A stretch of 64,000 nucleotides of DNA, taken from Undibacterium pigrum (GTDB lineage Bacteria; Pseudomonadota; Gammaproteobacteria; Burkholderiales; Burkholderiaceae_D). Positions within the stretch are counted from its first letter, which is position 1, and every line of letters starts with the position of its first letter. Made by a program: the position numbers and the translations under genes. Positions 1-8,759 of this stretch are shown one piece after another. The notes beneath the pieces were generated by a model. The model was not told the origin of the DNA and ran no database searches. It saw nothing but the letters and a program-made list of their open reading frames with translations. The stretch lies in NCBI RefSeq assembly GCF_003201815.1, contig NZ_QJKB01000001.1, forward strand, positions 682,001 through 746,000, in the 5' to 3' direction.

Positions 1-1002
1 ACCAGGGAACAAGGCCATGACTTCGGTCAGCACGTTTTCAAGGAAATGAAAGGTCGCTTCACTTGGACAATAAATATCGTCAAATATCCCCCAATTTGTC
101 GCTACCTCGAATGGCCCGGGTGTGCAGGCCAGCTCAGGGTAGGCCGCCAGGGCCGCCTGGGCATGGCCGGGTAATTCTATTTCTGGCACCACCGTTGTAT
201 GGCGGGCGGCAGCATAGGAAACGACTTCCTTGATCTGTTCCTGGGTATAAAAACCGCCATAGGGCTTGCCATCACCAATATAAGGTTCTACATGGCGTTT
301 TAGCGTGCTTTCCTTACGCCAGCCACCTACCTCGGTTAGTTTGGGATAGGTTTTGATTTCTATGCGCCATCCCTGATCTTCAGTCAGATGCCAGTGGAAA
401 GTATTCATTTTGTAGAACGCCATCTGATCGAGGAATTTCTTGATAAATTCTACCGATACCATATGCCGCCCGACATCCAGATGCATGCCTCGCCAGGAAA
501 ATCGGGGGCTGTCTGTAATGTTGACCGTGCGTAAATGCGTAAGCGCACCTGCCTTGACAGGCAGCATCTGCAACAAGGTTTGCATGCCATAAAATTGACC
601 AGTGATTGAGCCTGTTAACGCTATGGAACGTGGATTGATCGCCAGGGTATAGGTTTCATCCTGATTTTTCAGGTTTGCTGCAGGAGCTTCAGTTTTTAAC
701 TGCAGATAGTTGCTATCGGACTTATCTGGCGATCTTGCCAGTACGGGCAGTCTAAAACCCAGCGTCTGCTGCAGTCTGTCATTCAATAGACTTGCGTTCG
801 ACAAGGTTGCTGTGTCACTGGCGAACAGGCGGGTTTTATTAGACAGGCTAAAACTGCCTTGCCCCATTTGTTGATTGGCCGGTTTGGGAATAATTGCCAG
901 TTCGACGGACTTGTTAACTGTTTTTTTTGCCTCACCTGCAAATGAGTTGGCACAGAAGATACCACCGCAAAGTGCCAGAACTGCCAAAACCTGGTAGGAC
1001 AT
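1..1002 (-). CDS. Beta-N-acetylhexosaminidase, GH20, N-terminal part (cut by window edge)
   Basis: Reading the minus strand from an ATG at 1002 gives 334 open codons that run off the left edge, so the 3' part is missing. The product starts with a signal peptide (hydrophobic VLAVLALCGGIFCANSFA), then a GH20 N-terminal domain, then the start of the GH20 TIM barrel with SWRGMHLDVGRH, FYKMNTFHWHLTEDQGWR and VVPEIELPGHAQAA. These are family signatures. The catalytic Asp-Glu pair lies beyond the edge and cannot be seen. A GGAGT ribosome binding site sits about 5 bases before the ATG. The family removes terminal GlcNAc from chitin oligosaccharides or glycans, here probably in the periplasm. It diverges from a TonB receptor, which fits a shared uptake function. 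Confidence 0.9.
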   Translation of the reverse strand, partial: MSYQVLAVLALCGGIFCANSFAGEAKKTVNKSVELAIIPKPANQQMGQGSFSLSNKTRLFASDTATLSNASLLNDRLQQTLGFRLPVLARSPDKSDSNYLQLKTEAPAANLKNQDETYTLAINPRSIALTGSITGQFYGMQTLLQMLPVKAGALTHLRTVNITDSPRFSWRGMHLDVGRHMVSVEFIKKFLDQMAFYKMNTFHWHLTEDQGWRIEIKTYPKLTEVGGWRKESTLKRHVEPYIGDGKPYGGFYTQEQIKEVVSYAAARHTTVVPEIELPGHAQAALAAYPELACTPGPFEVATNWGIFDDIYCPSEATFHFLENVLTEVMALFPG

Positions 1003-1154
1003 TATGGGACTCCAATCAAGCTGAAAGATCAGGTCCTTGATATTGAAATCACATCAAGGACTCATACTCAAAATAAATATGCCGGGGCTAGATGTGTTTG
1101 TGCATGGAAAAATGCAGAGCAAGATTTTTATGCATCCTCATGGTCTCTGTGGCC

Positions 1155-1186
1155 TGGTTTAGTCATGGTTTAATCATGGTTTAATA
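1155..1186. repeat. Three tandem 10-11 bp repeats (TGGTTTARTCA type)
   Basis: TGGTTTAGTCA, TGGTTTAATCA and TGGTTTAATA follow each other head to tail. The 11-bp period equals about one DNA turn, as expected for cooperative repressor or activator binding, and the site lies in the divergent promoter region. No regulator can be assigned. Confidence 0.5.
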
Positions 1187-1671
1187 AACGCAAAGGTGCT
1201 GTTTTTTGCCATCTTTTGCGTGCATCTGGCTTTTTTCTTGATGATATTTATATCGTGACAAATTATTTACTTCAATTAAATCCCCAAAAAGCGTGTTTGT
1301 TTATAAAGTTCACTAAACAAAGAGCGGCTCATTCGATAGGTTTACTGACTTGCAGTATTTTTGGTGTCGTGCAGGCTTGTCCAAGGCTGCATGATTCAAG
1401 TCTGTCGTGCGGATAAAACAGTAAAGACACGATTTCTTGCTATTTCTTTTCCAAAAAAGCGTATCGCGCGTCTCGGCTTGATACCTGTCTATGGGGCGCA
1501 AGCTGAGCCTGAGGATTTGAGCTTTTTGTGTCCGGTAAATGTGGCGGAATCGCCACACGCCTCTTGTGAGTTTCGTTTACTAATCAAACTAAACTTCAGC
1601 CTAATTTTGAAATCTTGTTTCAGTGCCGTATTTTCTTTTGTATAAACATCTCTGGGTGCAATGCGCTGCCC

Positions 1672-1700
1672 AACGACATACGGAATCGTTTTATGTCGTT
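1672..1700. promoter_or_regulatory. 9-bp inverted repeat, possible operator of the TonB receptor gene
   Basis: AACGACATA and its exact complement TATGTCGTT are separated by 11 bases, about 150 bases before the receptor start. A perfect dyad in a regulatory region suggests binding by a dimeric regulator. The regulator is not identified. Confidence 0.4.
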
Positions 1701-1851
1701 TAGTAAATCGTCGGGACTCTCACTAATTTGCGTTGCAGGCAAATTGGGAAAGCGAACAGTTGCGAAAGGTAACCGCCTGTTCCACGAATGAAGAGAACCC
1801 TGCCAGCGCCATATAAAAAGCCCGTCGTTGGGCACAAACCAGGAGACATAC

Positions 1852-4800
1852 ATGAGCTTCAGCAAACATCTCGCTTCACACCAGCGCCGCTACCGCGCAA
1901 CACCTATTGCCATGGCCGTGGGTGCAGCACTACTGGCTCTTTCAACTGCGCACGCGCAAACTGTGCTCGTTGAAAAAACTGCCGAAAAATCAACAGAGAC
2001 TCCAGCAGAAGCGAAGCAGCCTGCATCGGTGGTCGTTACTGGCTACCGCTATGCCATCGAGAAAAGTCTTGATCAAAAGCGTTCAGCCAACGCCATTGTT
2101 GAAGTCGTCACTGCTGAAGATGTCGGTAAATTCCCCGATAAAAACGTGGCCGATGCATTGCAGCGCGTACCGGGCGTGATCGTTAACCGCAGCGGTGGTG
2201 AAGGTAAAAATGTCAGTGTTCGCGGTTTGTCGTCTGAGTTGACACTGACCCAGTTGAACGGCAATTACATCGCCACAGCTGAATCCAACGGCGACCCGAC
2301 CCGCTCATTCAACTATATGTTGATGCCGTCGAATATGCTTTCAAGTGCCGAGCTGTACAAGACACCGGAAGCGCGCCTTGATGAAGGTGGCATAGGTGGC
2401 ACGGTGATCCTGCGCACGCGCCGCCCGCTGGAAGTCAAATCCAACAGTGGTTTTGTTTCAGCTGAAGGCACCTGGGCTGATACCAGCAAGAAAGTTGATG
2501 GCCAGTTCTCTGGCCAGTATGCCTGGCATGATGAAGATAATCGCCTGGGCGTGTTGTTTGGCTATACCCAGCAAAAACGTACCACGCGTACAATGGGAGC
2601 CAGTACAGAAAACTGGCAATGGTACGCAGATAATTACAAGACCCATCCCGCAGTTGATGTCAATGGCGGACCATCGGGCTTGAATTCGCGCTGGTGGGGG
2701 CAGTCTGGTTTTTACGACCAGAGTGGCAAGTACTACAGCAATTTCATGATGCCGACCTCGGTCAATCTTGACGTCAAGAGCGAGGACCGTGAACGCAAAG
2801 GTGGGCAATTGACGCTGCAATTCAAACCTGTGCGTAACCTGAATCTGACGGCTAACTACTTCCGTTTCGATCTGTCGCAAAACTCGCAGACCAATACCTT
2901 AAAGATTCCAGAATGGAACATCGCTCGCTATGACGGTGATGGCAACTGGCCCGGTGGTCGCATGCTTGATAGCCTGACTTTTGACCGTAGTGGCACCATC
3001 GTCACAGGTGCCCAATATAGCGCACGCCCTGGCAAGACCTATTATTGCAGCGGCGATGCGGCAGCAGCAGGTGGCATTAAAAACACCGGTGGTTTTGGTC
3101 CTGATGACTGCACCATACCAACACCGCAAATCACAGGCAGCTATAACCGTGAACGTTCTTTGTCGCAAACTGCCGATTTTGAAGCGGAATGGCGCGGCAC
3201 ATCTGTCGACGCTACTTTCAAGGGCGGTCGTACCTGGGCCAGTGGTGGCCCTGAGATGCAATTCACCATGCCGATCAAACCACGTATGCAAAATGCCGAC
3301 AACAGCTGGACGCTGGGGAACTATGCCAGTTCATGGAGCACGGTCGGCACACCAAGCATGGTGTTTTCGCCGCAACTGATGGCCAACCTGCAAAAAGGCA
3401 TAGGTGAAATCGACCTGGGCTCAACCTCGTCATCATGGACCAAGAACAGTACCGAACAAAAATATGCACAGGCCGACTTTACCTGGCATACCGACGGCAA
3501 CTGGCTGGATTCCTTGCAGTTCGGTGTTAAATACCGTGATGGCGGCACTCACCGTAGTACCGGCAACAACTACTGGGCCTGCAAGGGCACTGATGGGAGC
3601 AACTACGACAATCGTTATCAGGCAGGCTGTGATTCGAGTGCATCCAAGTTCCAGCCTGGTTTCCTCTACCCGACATCGCTGGACAATATTGCAGGCGGCT
3701 TTAATGCCAGCGCATTCCCGGCCATCAATTTTCCTGCGTATATAGCTCACCTGAACCAGACTTATGGTGAAATGCGGACGCGTAACGAAGATAATTTTGT
3801 CTATAACGTCAATGAAAAGATTACAGCGGCTTATCTGCAGGCCAATATCAAGACCGATCGCCTGCGTGGCAATGTCGGCCTGCGACTTGTGCAGACAAAA
3901 CAACATGCCGATTCGACCGATCAGGTAGATTACTACAACGATTACTTCTTCAATGGTGCCAATGGTACACCAGCACCTTGCCGCGCAGGCGGCTTGCCTG
4001 CCACCGGTGCTCCGGCTGGATCTGGTTGCATTAGCGGCTATACCACGCTGCCGGAAAGTACGGGACGAAAATCCTCATTTGTAGTCAGTTCGCTTGATCG
4101 TAGCTACACTGATGTATTGCCAAGCTTTAATCTGGCCTATGATCTCCGTGACAATCTGGTGTTGCGCGCAGCCGCGTCCAAGGTTGTGGCAAGGCCAGGC
4201 TATGGCGACATCGCATCTCCTGGTAGCCTGAATTATTATAGCCAGGAGTATGTTAATGACCGTCGATTGATCGGTGGTGCCGACCAGCAGGGCTGGTTCG
4301 GCCAGGGTAGCAATAAGGCGCTGGAACCGTACAAGGCTACCCAGTTTGACCTGGGACTGGAGTGGTATTTCCATCGTGGTTCTGTGCTTGGTGCTGGCGT
4401 ATTCCGCAAGAATGTCAGCAACTTCGCAGTGCCTGTCGTGTTGAGCATGCCCATGGTCGTCGGTGGTAGCACTGTGACGGTGCAAAACTACTCAACCAGT
4501 GCTGGCGGCCGCGATGCAGTCTCGCAAGGTATCGAATTGTATGCGCAGCATACGCTGAAATCCGGGCTGGGCTTCCAGTTTAACTATACCTACAACAATA
4601 CCAACCAGGCTGCGATCACGCTGGCGGATGGCAAGGAAATTGGCAAGTCACCATTGGTTGGCAGCGCTAAAAACCAGACCAACCTCACCGTGTTTTACAG
4701 CAACGACCAATACCTGGTGCGTGCTTCGTACAACCGTCGTGGCGAAGTAGTAGGCGGCCTGGTCAATGGCTTGAATGTGTATCAGGACCCTTACGCTCAA

Positions 4801-4974
4801 CTGGACCTGAACGCAGCGTATAACTTTAACGCGCAGTTGAGTCTGACCGCTTCGGTGCTGAACCTGACCCAGGCAGAGTCCAGTTCCCACCTCGGCAACG
4901 ACACCAAGGACCGCTTCTACTCCAATGGCTATGCTGGTCGTGTTATATACGTAGGCCTGAATTATAAGTTCTAA
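1852..4974 (+). CDS. TonB-dependent receptor (Xanthomonas/Caulobacter carbohydrate-type)
   Basis: An outer-membrane active transporter of 1040 aa. I chose the ATG at 1852 because AGGAG lies 6 bases before it; an in-frame TTG at 1828 lacks one. Residues 1-35 are a signal peptide ending AHA. A TonB-box-like stretch (SVVVTGYR, about 59-66) is followed by the plug (about 66-200: AEDVGKFPDKNVADALQRVPG, VSVRGL, GGIGGTV) and a long beta barrel ending in the outer-membrane terminal Phe (NYKF). Length and plug sequence fit the large TonB receptors that import oligosaccharides. The divergent GH20 enzyme and the halogenase-like gene downstream suggest a GlcNAc/chitin-oligosaccharide locus; that substrate is inferred. 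Confidence 0.93.
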   Translation: MSFSKHLASHQRRYRATPIAMAVGAALLALSTAHAQTVLVEKTAEKSTETPAEAKQPASVVVTGYRYAIEKSLDQKRSANAIVEVVTAEDVGKFPDKNVADALQRVPGVIVNRSGGEGKNVSVRGLSSELTLTQLNGNYIATAESNGDPTRSFNYMLMPSNMLSSAELYKTPEARLDEGGIGGTVILRTRRPLEVKSNSGFVSAEGTWADTSKKVDGQFSGQYAWHDEDNRLGVLFGYTQQKRTTRTMGASTENWQWYADNYKTHPAVDVNGGPSGLNSRWWGQSGFYDQSGKYYSNFMMPTSVNLDVKSEDRERKGGQLTLQFKPVRNLNLTANYFRFDLSQNSQTNTLKIPEWNIARYDGDGNWPGGRMLDSLTFDRSGTIVTGAQYSARPGKTYYCSGDAAAAGGIKNTGGFGPDDCTIPTPQITGSYNRERSLSQTADFEAEWRGTSVDATFKGGRTWASGGPEMQFTMPIKPRMQNADNSWTLGNYASSWSTVGTPSMVFSPQLMANLQKGIGEIDLGSTSSSWTKNSTEQKYAQADFTWHTDGNWLDSLQFGVKYRDGGTHRSTGNNYWACKGTDGSNYDNRYQAGCDSSASKFQPGFLYPTSLDNIAGGFNASAFPAINFPAYIAHLNQTYGEMRTRNEDNFVYNVNEKITAAYLQANIKTDRLRGNVGLRLVQTKQHADSTDQVDYYNDYFFNGANGTPAPCRAGGLPATGAPAGSGCISGYTTLPESTGRKSSFVVSSLDRSYTDVLPSFNLAYDLRDNLVLRAAASKVVARPGYGDIASPGSLNYYSQEYVNDRRLIGGADQQGWFGQGSNKALEPYKATQFDLGLEWYFHRGSVLGAGVFRKNVSNFAVPVVLSMPMVVGGSTVTVQNYSTSAGGRDAVSQGIELYAQHTLKSGLGFQFNYTYNNTNQAAITLADGKEIGKSPLVGSAKNQTNLTVFYSNDQYLVRASYNRRGEVVGGLVNGLNVYQDPYAQLDLNAAYNFNAQLSLTASVLNLTQAESSSHLGNDTKDRFYSNGYAGRVIYVGLNYKF

Positions 4975-5071
4975 GAACCTGTCTACGATCTTACTGCGCG
5001 GGTGTGATCGAGGCTCATGCGCTGCTCTTCACCCCGCTGACGCCCGCTCGCTACAGATCGTAAACAGGTTC
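4975..5071. repeat. 97-bp element with 17-bp terminal inverted repeats, MITE-like
   Basis: GAACCTGTCTACGATCT at the left end and its complement at the right end differ at one base of 17. The element starts directly after the receptor stop codon. A 10-bp direct repeat TTATAAGTTC lies at 4962-4971 and 5076-5085, close to the ends but not abutting them. It has no coding capacity. It may be a non-autonomous insertion element, or a long hairpin in the receptor mRNA. Confidence 0.55.
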
Positions 5072-5131
5072 AACTTTATAAGTTCCAACCCGCTACCTCC
5101 CCGCGCCGCAAGGCCGGGGAGTGTCTTTACA

Positions 5132-5167
5132 GGCAGTGGTCGACCAAGCGGCCACTGCCGTTTTTTT
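5132..5167 (+). terminator. Intrinsic terminator directly before the halogenase-like gene
   Basis: GGCAGTGG pairs with CCACTGCC across a 12-base loop and is followed by a G and seven Ts. It lies only 12 bases before the next start codon, so no promoter fits between. The downstream gene must be transcribed through this site, which makes it a read-through terminator or attenuator. Confidence 0.75.
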
Positions 5168-5179
5168 CTGGGAGATGCA

Positions 5180-6700
5180 ATGACCATGAACAAACGCATC
5201 AGCAAGATCACTATCGTCGGTGGCGGCAGCGCTGGCTGGATGGCAGCTACAGCCCTGGTCACTTATCTGGGCAAGGGAAGCATCATACGCCTGATCGAGT
5301 CAGAAGAGATAGGCATCGTCGGCGTTGGTGAGGCCAGCGTCCCGCACATCAGATTATTCAACGGGCAATGGCTGGGTATAGACGAAGCGGAGTTCGTCAA
5401 GCGTACCCAGGGCACCGTCAAGCTAGGCATACAATTTAATGACTGGGGCCGCATAGGTGACAGCTATATTCACGGCTTTGGGGCTATCGGTCGTTCACTG
5501 GGGCCGCTGCCGTTTCATCAGTTTTGGCTCAAGCTGTTTCTATCTGGCCGCGCGGCACCGATAGGCGATTATTCACCACAAACGGTGATGGCACCACTCG
5601 GCAAGTTCGCGCCTGGCGACCAGAATGCAGCACCCAATTCACCGCTGGCCGACATCGCCTATGCCTATCATTTTGACGCCACTCTGTATGCACGTTATTT
5701 GCGCGAGCTGGCAGAAGGCCGCGGCGTGCAACGCATAGAGGGCAAGATAGTCGGTGTCAATCAGCGCGCCAGCGACGGCTTTATCGAGTCAGTGAGGATG
5801 GAAAACGAGGCAGTCGTCGATGGCGAACTGTTCATTGATTGTTCAGGATTCAGTGCCTTGCTGATTGAGCAAACACTAAAGACCGGCTATGTCGACTGGT
5901 CACACTGCTTACCCTGTGATCGCGCCCTGGCAGTGCCTAGCGAGAGTGTCGATCCCATCACACCGTATACGCGCGCTACCGCACGTGCGGCGGGTTGGCA
6001 ATGGCGCATACCGCTGCAACACCGGGTCGGCAATGGCTATGTATATTCCAGCCAGCATCTCAGTGACGACGAAGCCGCTGCGACCCTGCTGGCCAATCTG
6101 GATGGCAAGGCGCTGGCTGATCCGCGCCAATTGCGCTTTACAACCGGTATGCGTAAAAAGTTCTGGAACAAGAATGTAGTGGCACTGGGGTTGGCCAGTG
6201 GCTTCCTCGAACCGTTGGAGTCGACCAGTATCTACCTGGCTCAGTCAGGTGTCACCCGCTTGCTGAGTCTGTTTCCGAAGAGCGATTTCAATCCGCTGCT
6301 GGCGGAACGCTATAATCGCGAATCGGTGGCCGAATATGAACGTATCCGCGATTTCCTTGTCCTTCACTACCATGCCACTGAACGCGAGGACACGCCATTC
6401 TGGAAGCATTGCCGCAGCATGGAAATCCCCGACAGCTTGCGCGAGGCGATAGAACTGTTCCGCTACGATGGCCGTTACTTCCGCAACGGCGAAGATTTTT
6501 TTGCGCTACCGAGCTGGGTTCAGATCATGCTGGGCCAACGCATCACGCCGCTAGGCTACCACTCCATCGTCGATGACATGCCCGAAGACAAGCTGCTCGA
6601 TTACGTCGAAGGCATGCGTACCACATTCATGCATGCCGTAGCCGCGATGCCTACGCATCAGCAATGGATAGATCGATACTGGAAGGCGACAGCGAAATGA
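5180..6700 (+). CDS. Tryptophan halogenase family flavoprotein
   Basis: 506 aa, with GGGAG 5-6 bases before the ATG. An N-terminal FAD site GGGSAGW (about 14-20) and the halogenase signature WQWRIP, preceded by AAG, place it in the flavin-dependent tryptophan halogenase family. Lys81 in the stretch TVKLGIQFNDW aligns with the catalytic lysine of PrnA, and FLEPLEST aligns with its active-site Glu region. Members next to TonB receptors in carbohydrate loci are common and their substrates are mostly unknown, so halogenation of tryptophan should not be assumed. It follows the receptor gene in the same direction, past a terminator-like hairpin. Confidence 0.88.
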   Translation: MTMNKRISKITIVGGGSAGWMAATALVTYLGKGSIIRLIESEEIGIVGVGEASVPHIRLFNGQWLGIDEAEFVKRTQGTVKLGIQFNDWGRIGDSYIHGFGAIGRSLGPLPFHQFWLKLFLSGRAAPIGDYSPQTVMAPLGKFAPGDQNAAPNSPLADIAYAYHFDATLYARYLRELAEGRGVQRIEGKIVGVNQRASDGFIESVRMENEAVVDGELFIDCSGFSALLIEQTLKTGYVDWSHCLPCDRALAVPSESVDPITPYTRATARAAGWQWRIPLQHRVGNGYVYSSQHLSDDEAAATLLANLDGKALADPRQLRFTTGMRKKFWNKNVVALGLASGFLEPLESTSIYLAQSGVTRLLSLFPKSDFNPLLAERYNRESVAEYERIRDFLVLHYHATEREDTPFWKHCRSMEIPDSLREAIELFRYDGRYFRNGEDFFALPSWVQIMLGQRITPLGYHSIVDDMPEDKLLDYVEGMRTTFMHAVAAMPTHQQWIDRYWKATAK

Positions 6701-6709
6701 ATATACCAT

Positions 6710-7735
6710 TCACCCAAGTACGGTTTTATTACGACCAGCATGCTTGGCTTGATAAAGTGCCTCGTCGGCAGCGTTAAGAATTTGTAGGGCACCTTTGCAG
6801 TTGGTTTGCATTGTTGTCACGCCTATGCTGGCAGTTACCGTAATCGTCTTGCCATCGATAGAAATCATGCTTTCCTCGATTTGTTTGCGCAGCGATTCAG
6901 CCAGGGCGTATGCACCTTCAGCTGTGGTTTGAGGTAGTACCACGCACAATTCTTCGCCACCGTAGCGGCCAGCTATGTCACTGGAACGTATGCTTGTCTT
7001 TACAATTTCACCGACACTGCTCAGAACAGCGTCACCCGCTGCGTGGCCAAATGTATCATTAATCGACTTGAAGTGATCCAGGTCTATCAATGCCATTGAT
7101 AATGGCGTGCTATAACGGCGGCTACGGTCAATCTCGGCGTCAAAACGCTCGAAAAGCACACGCCTGTTGAGTAAACCGGTCAACATGTCGACCGAGGCCA
7201 GATATTGTTCCCGGACTAATGCTTCCATCAACATCTGTTCATGAGCGCGCAGATCAAGCAATGCCATCACCTGGCGCGCCAGACCGGAAAGAAGTTCGCG
7301 CTGATGATTATTCAAGGAGTGTGGCTTCTTATCCAAAACACATAAGGTGCCGATATGAAAACCATCTTTTGTGCTTAAGCTGGTGCCTGCATACATATGC
7401 ATACCAGTTTCAGTCATCAAGCGTAGCCTGGCCGTTCTTTGGTCGCGACTCAAATCGGGAATTTCGAGGAGGCCGTCTTGTAAGATGGCCCAGGAGCAGC
7501 AAGCTTCATCTCGTGCCAGAACAGCGTTTGGCATACCTATGCTGGCTACGCTTGTGACGTGATCGTCATCGATCAAGGAGATGAGCGCAAAAGGCACATC
7601 ACAAATCTCGGCTGCAACCTTGGTTAACAGCTCAAAATCTTTCTCCGCCACTCTATCCAGTTGGCGGTAGCGACGTAAAGCGGCGAGCCGTTCTGACTCA
7701 TTTTTGGGACGAGGGACGGATATCATTGCTTCCAC
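6710..7735 (-). CDS. GAF-GGDEF diguanylate cyclase
   Basis: A cytosolic protein of about 341 aa that makes cyclic di-GMP from GTP. I prefer a GTG start at 7735, because AGGAGG stands 5 bases before it; an ATG at 7726 is also possible. Residues about 18-160 form a GAF sensor domain. Residues about 180-340 form the GGDEF domain, with MLTGLLNRR, DLDHFKSINDTFGH, the active-site loop GGEEL (259-263) and an RxxD inhibitory site five residues upstream (R250-D253). The catalytic and feedback sites are therefore intact. No membrane segment is visible. It is convergent with the halogenase-like gene, 9 bases apart, and probably unrelated in function. Confidence 0.93.
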   Translation of the reverse strand: MEAMISVPRPKNESERLAALRRYRQLDRVAEKDFELLTKVAAEICDVPFALISLIDDDHVTSVASIGMPNAVLARDEACCSWAILQDGLLEIPDLSRDQRTARLRLMTETGMHMYAGTSLSTKDGFHIGTLCVLDKKPHSLNNHQRELLSGLARQVMALLDLRAHEQMLMEALVREQYLASVDMLTGLLNRRVLFERFDAEIDRSRRYSTPLSMALIDLDHFKSINDTFGHAAGDAVLSSVGEIVKTSIRSSDIAGRYGGEELCVVLPQTTAEGAYALAESLRKQIEESMISIDGKTITVTASIGVTTMQTNCKGALQILNAADEALYQAKHAGRNKTVLG

Positions 7736-8177
7736 AGCCACCTCCTGTTTGCCTTGGCGAGTACATGGTAGCAGTTTGCAATCCAGTGGACAAGTTGATC
7801 ACAAGCAAGTGCGCGAAGCAATCTGGAAAAGTGATTTGATAGGCCAGGAGTCTGGATCCCAGGCCCCGCTGGCCAGCAAAAAATACCTGCAAAAATCATT
7901 GATCAACGTGAAATGCGTCCATGGGAGATTGATACTTGCCGGGGAGGGGGAAGAGTAGAGGGGCAACAATTTTGCTTGCTGCCGCGCACGTTCATGACTT
8001 ATATGTACTTGCAACGACAATGTGGTCGTCCTGAGCTAAAGCCATGTTGACATCGATGAGTATCATTTTGAAAATTTGACAACAACGCCACAAAAAGATG
8101 ATTTTTCTTTTAGTCTGATTATGAAATTGTTAATATCTGGCTTGAGTGCGTTCTTGCACTCTCTATCCGGTGATGTC
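7736..8177. other. Intergenic region
   Basis: About 440 bases between the divergent cyclase gene and the small secreted protein gene. I see no convincing gene. A TTG-started extension of the downstream frame begins at 8076 but lacks a ribosome binding site. The stretch presumably carries promoters for both sides. Confidence 0.4.
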
Positions 8178-8672
8178 ATGCGATTGCGATTAACAACAAA
8201 CTGCTCCAACCAATTGCGGCTGTGCCTGCTGGTTTTTTTTGTGCTGGCGAGCAGCTTCGCTACGCCCGGCTGGGCGCAGACAGGTAGTGGTTGTGTTGGT
8301 ACTACGCAAAATATGCCCTTGTCACCGAATAGCCGTTCCAGTACGACGGCTTCTGGTGATATCAACAGCGACACACAGGTGACCTTGCAAATTAATGGGC
8401 AGTCCTATTGGTTTGCGCTTTTGTCGAGTGCCAATATTGCGCTGCTACTGGGCAAGGATGCTGGCAATGCTGTTGTCACCTTCAAGAAGGGGCTAAGTCT
8501 GAACATGGTCATGAACAGCCCGTCTGAATATCTGGTTTTGCTCAGCGGTACCATCATGGATGACATGACAGAATACAATCTGACTGGCAAAGTCATTGCT
8601 GTATTTCATTGCACCCAGGTTTCGCAACTGATGCTCGACGACTTCATGGCACCTCCGGGCGGAATGTTTTGA
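8178..8672 (+). CDS. Secreted paralogue of the 126-aa protein of the giant-protein operon
   Basis: I do not recognise a named family. The ATG at 8178 gives 164 aa with a clear signal peptide (LRLCLLVFFVLASS, cleavage near GWA-Q33). An in-frame ATG at 8121 and a TTG at 8076 are alternatives. Residues 59-143 match the cytosolic 126-aa protein at 24723-25103: SGDIN, a YW pair, D-x-GN-x-VVT-x-KKGL, YxVLLxG and YNxTGxV. The two genes are therefore paralogues at opposite ends of the 16-kb operon, one exported and one not. It is convergent with the giant gene, 87 bases away. The similarity is seen directly; the functional link is inferred. Confidence 0.7.
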   Translation: MRLRLTTNCSNQLRLCLLVFFVLASSFATPGWAQTGSGCVGTTQNMPLSPNSRSSTTASGDINSDTQVTLQINGQSYWFALLSSANIALLLGKDAGNAVVTFKKGLSLNMVMNSPSEYLVLLSGTIMDDMTEYNLTGKVIAVFHCTQVSQLMLDDFMAPPGGMF

Positions 8673-8721
8673 TTGCTGGCAGGCTTGCTTCCTTGGCTTT
8701 ACTGATCAAGCTAATGACGTT

Positions 8722-8754
8722 GGATGAATGGACCAGGCAGCGAACCATTCATCC
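8722..8754. terminator. Hairpin between convergent genes
   Basis: GGATGAATGG and CCATTCATCC form a perfect 10-bp stem with a 13-base loop between the stop codons of the two convergent genes. Neither side has a good T run, so it may be a weak bidirectional terminator or an mRNA-end stabiliser. Confidence 0.45.
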
Positions 8755-8759
8755 AGCGT

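Larger units (their letters stand above)
1003..1851. other. Divergent intergenic region between GH20 and TonB receptor
   Basis: About 850 bases without a convincing gene. It should hold the promoters of both divergent genes. Short open frames occur on both strands, but none has a ribosome binding site with a credible protein. Two structured sites are listed separately: a tandem repeat near 1155 and a 9-bp inverted repeat near 1672. Confidence 0.6.

Noticed and set aside
1216-1645. Small open frames in the GH20/TonB intergenic region
   Set aside because: They overlap on both strands, have atypical composition and no initiation signals.
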